Position numbers and translations under genes: made by a program. Below the pieces are notes generated by a model. That model made no database searches. It had not been told where the DNA came from and was given only the letters and a program-made list of their open reading frames with translations. Positions 4,986 through 5,743 of a stretch of 5,743 nucleotides of DNA are shown here, one piece after another (position 1 is the stretch's first letter; each line of letters starts with the position of its first letter). Origin of the DNA: Alphaproteobacteria bacterium (GTDB taxonomy: Bacteria; Pseudomonadota; Alphaproteobacteria; Caulobacterales; Caulobacteraceae); NCBI GenBank assembly GCA_018895795.1, contig JAHINZ010000244.1:1-5743 (forward strand), in the 5' to 3' direction.

Positions 4986-5711
4986 ATGCTTGATCGCCCG
5001 TTAAGCGTTGAAAATAAAGGAAACCCACTCCTGGGACGCGGCGACGACGCGCCCGTGCAGTGGGCGGTTTCGACCGGCTTTGTCCCCTACCCGGCAGCCG
5101 TTGCCGCCATGGAGGCCCGCGCCGCCGCCATAGCTGACGGCACGGCGGGCGAACTGGTCTGGCTGTTGGAGCATCCGCCGCTCTATACCGCCGGCGTCTC
5201 GGCCAAGGGGGCGGACCTGATCGAGCCCGACCGCTTTCCGGTGTTCGCGAGCGGGCGCGGCGGCCAGTACACCTATCACGGCCCCGGCCAGCGGGTGGCC
5301 TATGTGATGCTGGACCTGACCCGTCGCGGCCGCGACGTGCGGGCCTTCGTGGAGGCGCTGGAGGCCTGGATCATCGACGCCCTGGCGGCGTTCAACGTCG
5401 TCGGTGAGATGCGCCAAGGCCGGGTCGGCGTCTGGGTGGAACGCAAGGGCGCGGGGTGGTCGCGCGAGGACAAGATCGCCGCCATCGGCGTCAAGCTGCG
5501 CAAATGGGTCAGCTTCCACGGCATCAGCCTGAACGTGGAGCCCGACCTGGGCCACTTCTCCGGCATCGTGCCCTGCGGCCAGACCGAGCACGGCGTCACC
5601 AGCCTGGTCGACCTGGGCCTGCCGGTGACCATGGACGAGGCCGATGCGGCGCTGCGGGCGAGTTTCCAGCGGGTGTTTGGACCGGTCGTGGACACGGACG
5701 CGCCGGTTTAG
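4986..5711 (+). CDS. lipB: Lipoyl(octanoyl) transferase LipB
   Basis: LipB moves an octanoyl group from octanoyl-acyl carrier protein to the lipoyl domains of pyruvate and 2-oxoglutarate dehydrogenases and the glycine cleavage H protein in the cytoplasm; LipA then inserts sulphur. The family signatures are complete: LEHPPLYTAG (61-70), the RGGQYTYHGPGQ block (91-102), KIAAIGVK (163-170) with the conserved Lys163, FHGISLNV (177-184), and GIVPCGQTEHGVTSL (193-207) with catalytic Cys197. These correspond to Lys135 and Cys169 of the E. coli enzyme. At 241 residues it is longer than the usual 210-220. The surplus is at the N-terminus, where the first codons include TTA, AAT, AAA and GGA, unlike the GC-ending codons of the rest. 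A start at GTG 5055 (MQWAVSTGF) would give 218 residues and a normal length; I keep ATG 4986 because a possible promoter lies at the right distance for leaderless translation. lipA is not in the window. Confidence 0.95.
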   Translation: MLDRPLSVENKGNPLLGRGDDAPVQWAVSTGFVPYPAAVAAMEARAAAIADGTAGELVWLLEHPPLYTAGVSAKGADLIEPDRFPVFASGRGGQYTYHGPGQRVAYVMLDLTRRGRDVRAFVEALEAWIIDALAAFNVVGEMRQGRVGVWVERKGAGWSREDKIAAIGVKLRKWVSFHGISLNVEPDLGHFSGIVPCGQTEHGVTSLVDLGLPVTMDEADAALRASFQRVFGPVVDTDAPV

Positions 5712-5714
5712 CGT

Positions 5715-5737
5715 CCTTCTCCCCTTGCGGGAGAAGG
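5715..5737. repeat. Intergenic inverted repeat after lipB
   Basis: CCTTCTCCC (5715-5723) and GGGAGAAGG (5729-5737) form a perfect 9-bp stem with loop CTTGC, starting four bases after the lipB stop. The CTTCTCCCCTTGCGGGAGAAGG type of sequence is a very common dispersed hairpin near gene ends in Caulobacter and other proteobacteria. It may stabilise the lipB mRNA 3' end or help stop transcription. The window ends six bases later, so any T tract beyond cannot be judged. Confidence 0.65.
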
Positions 5738-5743
5738 TGTCGG

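Noticed and set aside
5001..5591. Minus-strand open frame opposite lipB (196 codons)
   Set aside because: It is an antisense shadow with no family resemblance; the lipB frame carries all catalytic motifs.

Overview
The window is GC-rich alphaproteobacterial DNA and almost certainly comes from the genus Caulobacter or a close relative in the Caulobacteraceae. The strongest pointer is a protein with an N-terminal lysozyme-like domain, a long Pro/Ala/Glu-rich linker and a C-terminal pair of membrane helices. This is the architecture of SpmX, the stalked-pole factor that localises the histidine kinase DivJ. Two sequence details support the call: Leu replaces the catalytic Asp of phage lysozyme, and a sigma-54-type promoter lies in front of the gene. 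The species cannot be settled from the sequence alone.

Layout. Bases 1-235 hold a small rightward unit: an unusually long Shine-Dalgarno sequence, a possible 22-codon ORF, several small hairpins and a textbook intrinsic terminator. Bases 263-4915 are entirely leftward, read from high to low coordinates: a single-domain FliN-like protein (4664-4915), tRNA-Leu(GAG) (4493-4579), a palindromic intergenic element (4430-4477), the Mg2+ transporter mgtE (2877-4331), spmX (1496-2773) and isovaleryl-CoA dehydrogenase ivd (263-1417). Bases 4986-5711 carry lipB on the plus strand, divergent from the FliN-like gene. The window ends in a common inverted-repeat hairpin.

How the genes relate. They do not form one pathway: leucine catabolism (ivd), cell polarity (spmX), magnesium uptake (mgtE), translation (tRNA-Leu), a probable flagellar-switch-type protein, and lipoate synthesis (lipB). 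Each seems to have its own control signals. spmX has a sigma-54 element. A strong hairpin follows spmX, and its loop and descending arm contain a housekeeping -35 that fits an ivd mRNA starting at or near its own ATG. The fliN-like and lipB genes share a 70-base divergent region with an 8-bp inverted repeat and two possible face-to-face promoters.

No insertion sequence, prophage, CRISPR array or toxin-antitoxin module was seen. The points most worth a second look are the detoxified lysozyme site and sigma-54 promoter of spmX, the combined terminator/promoter between spmX and ivd, the orphan FliN-domain protein, and the small unit at the left edge.
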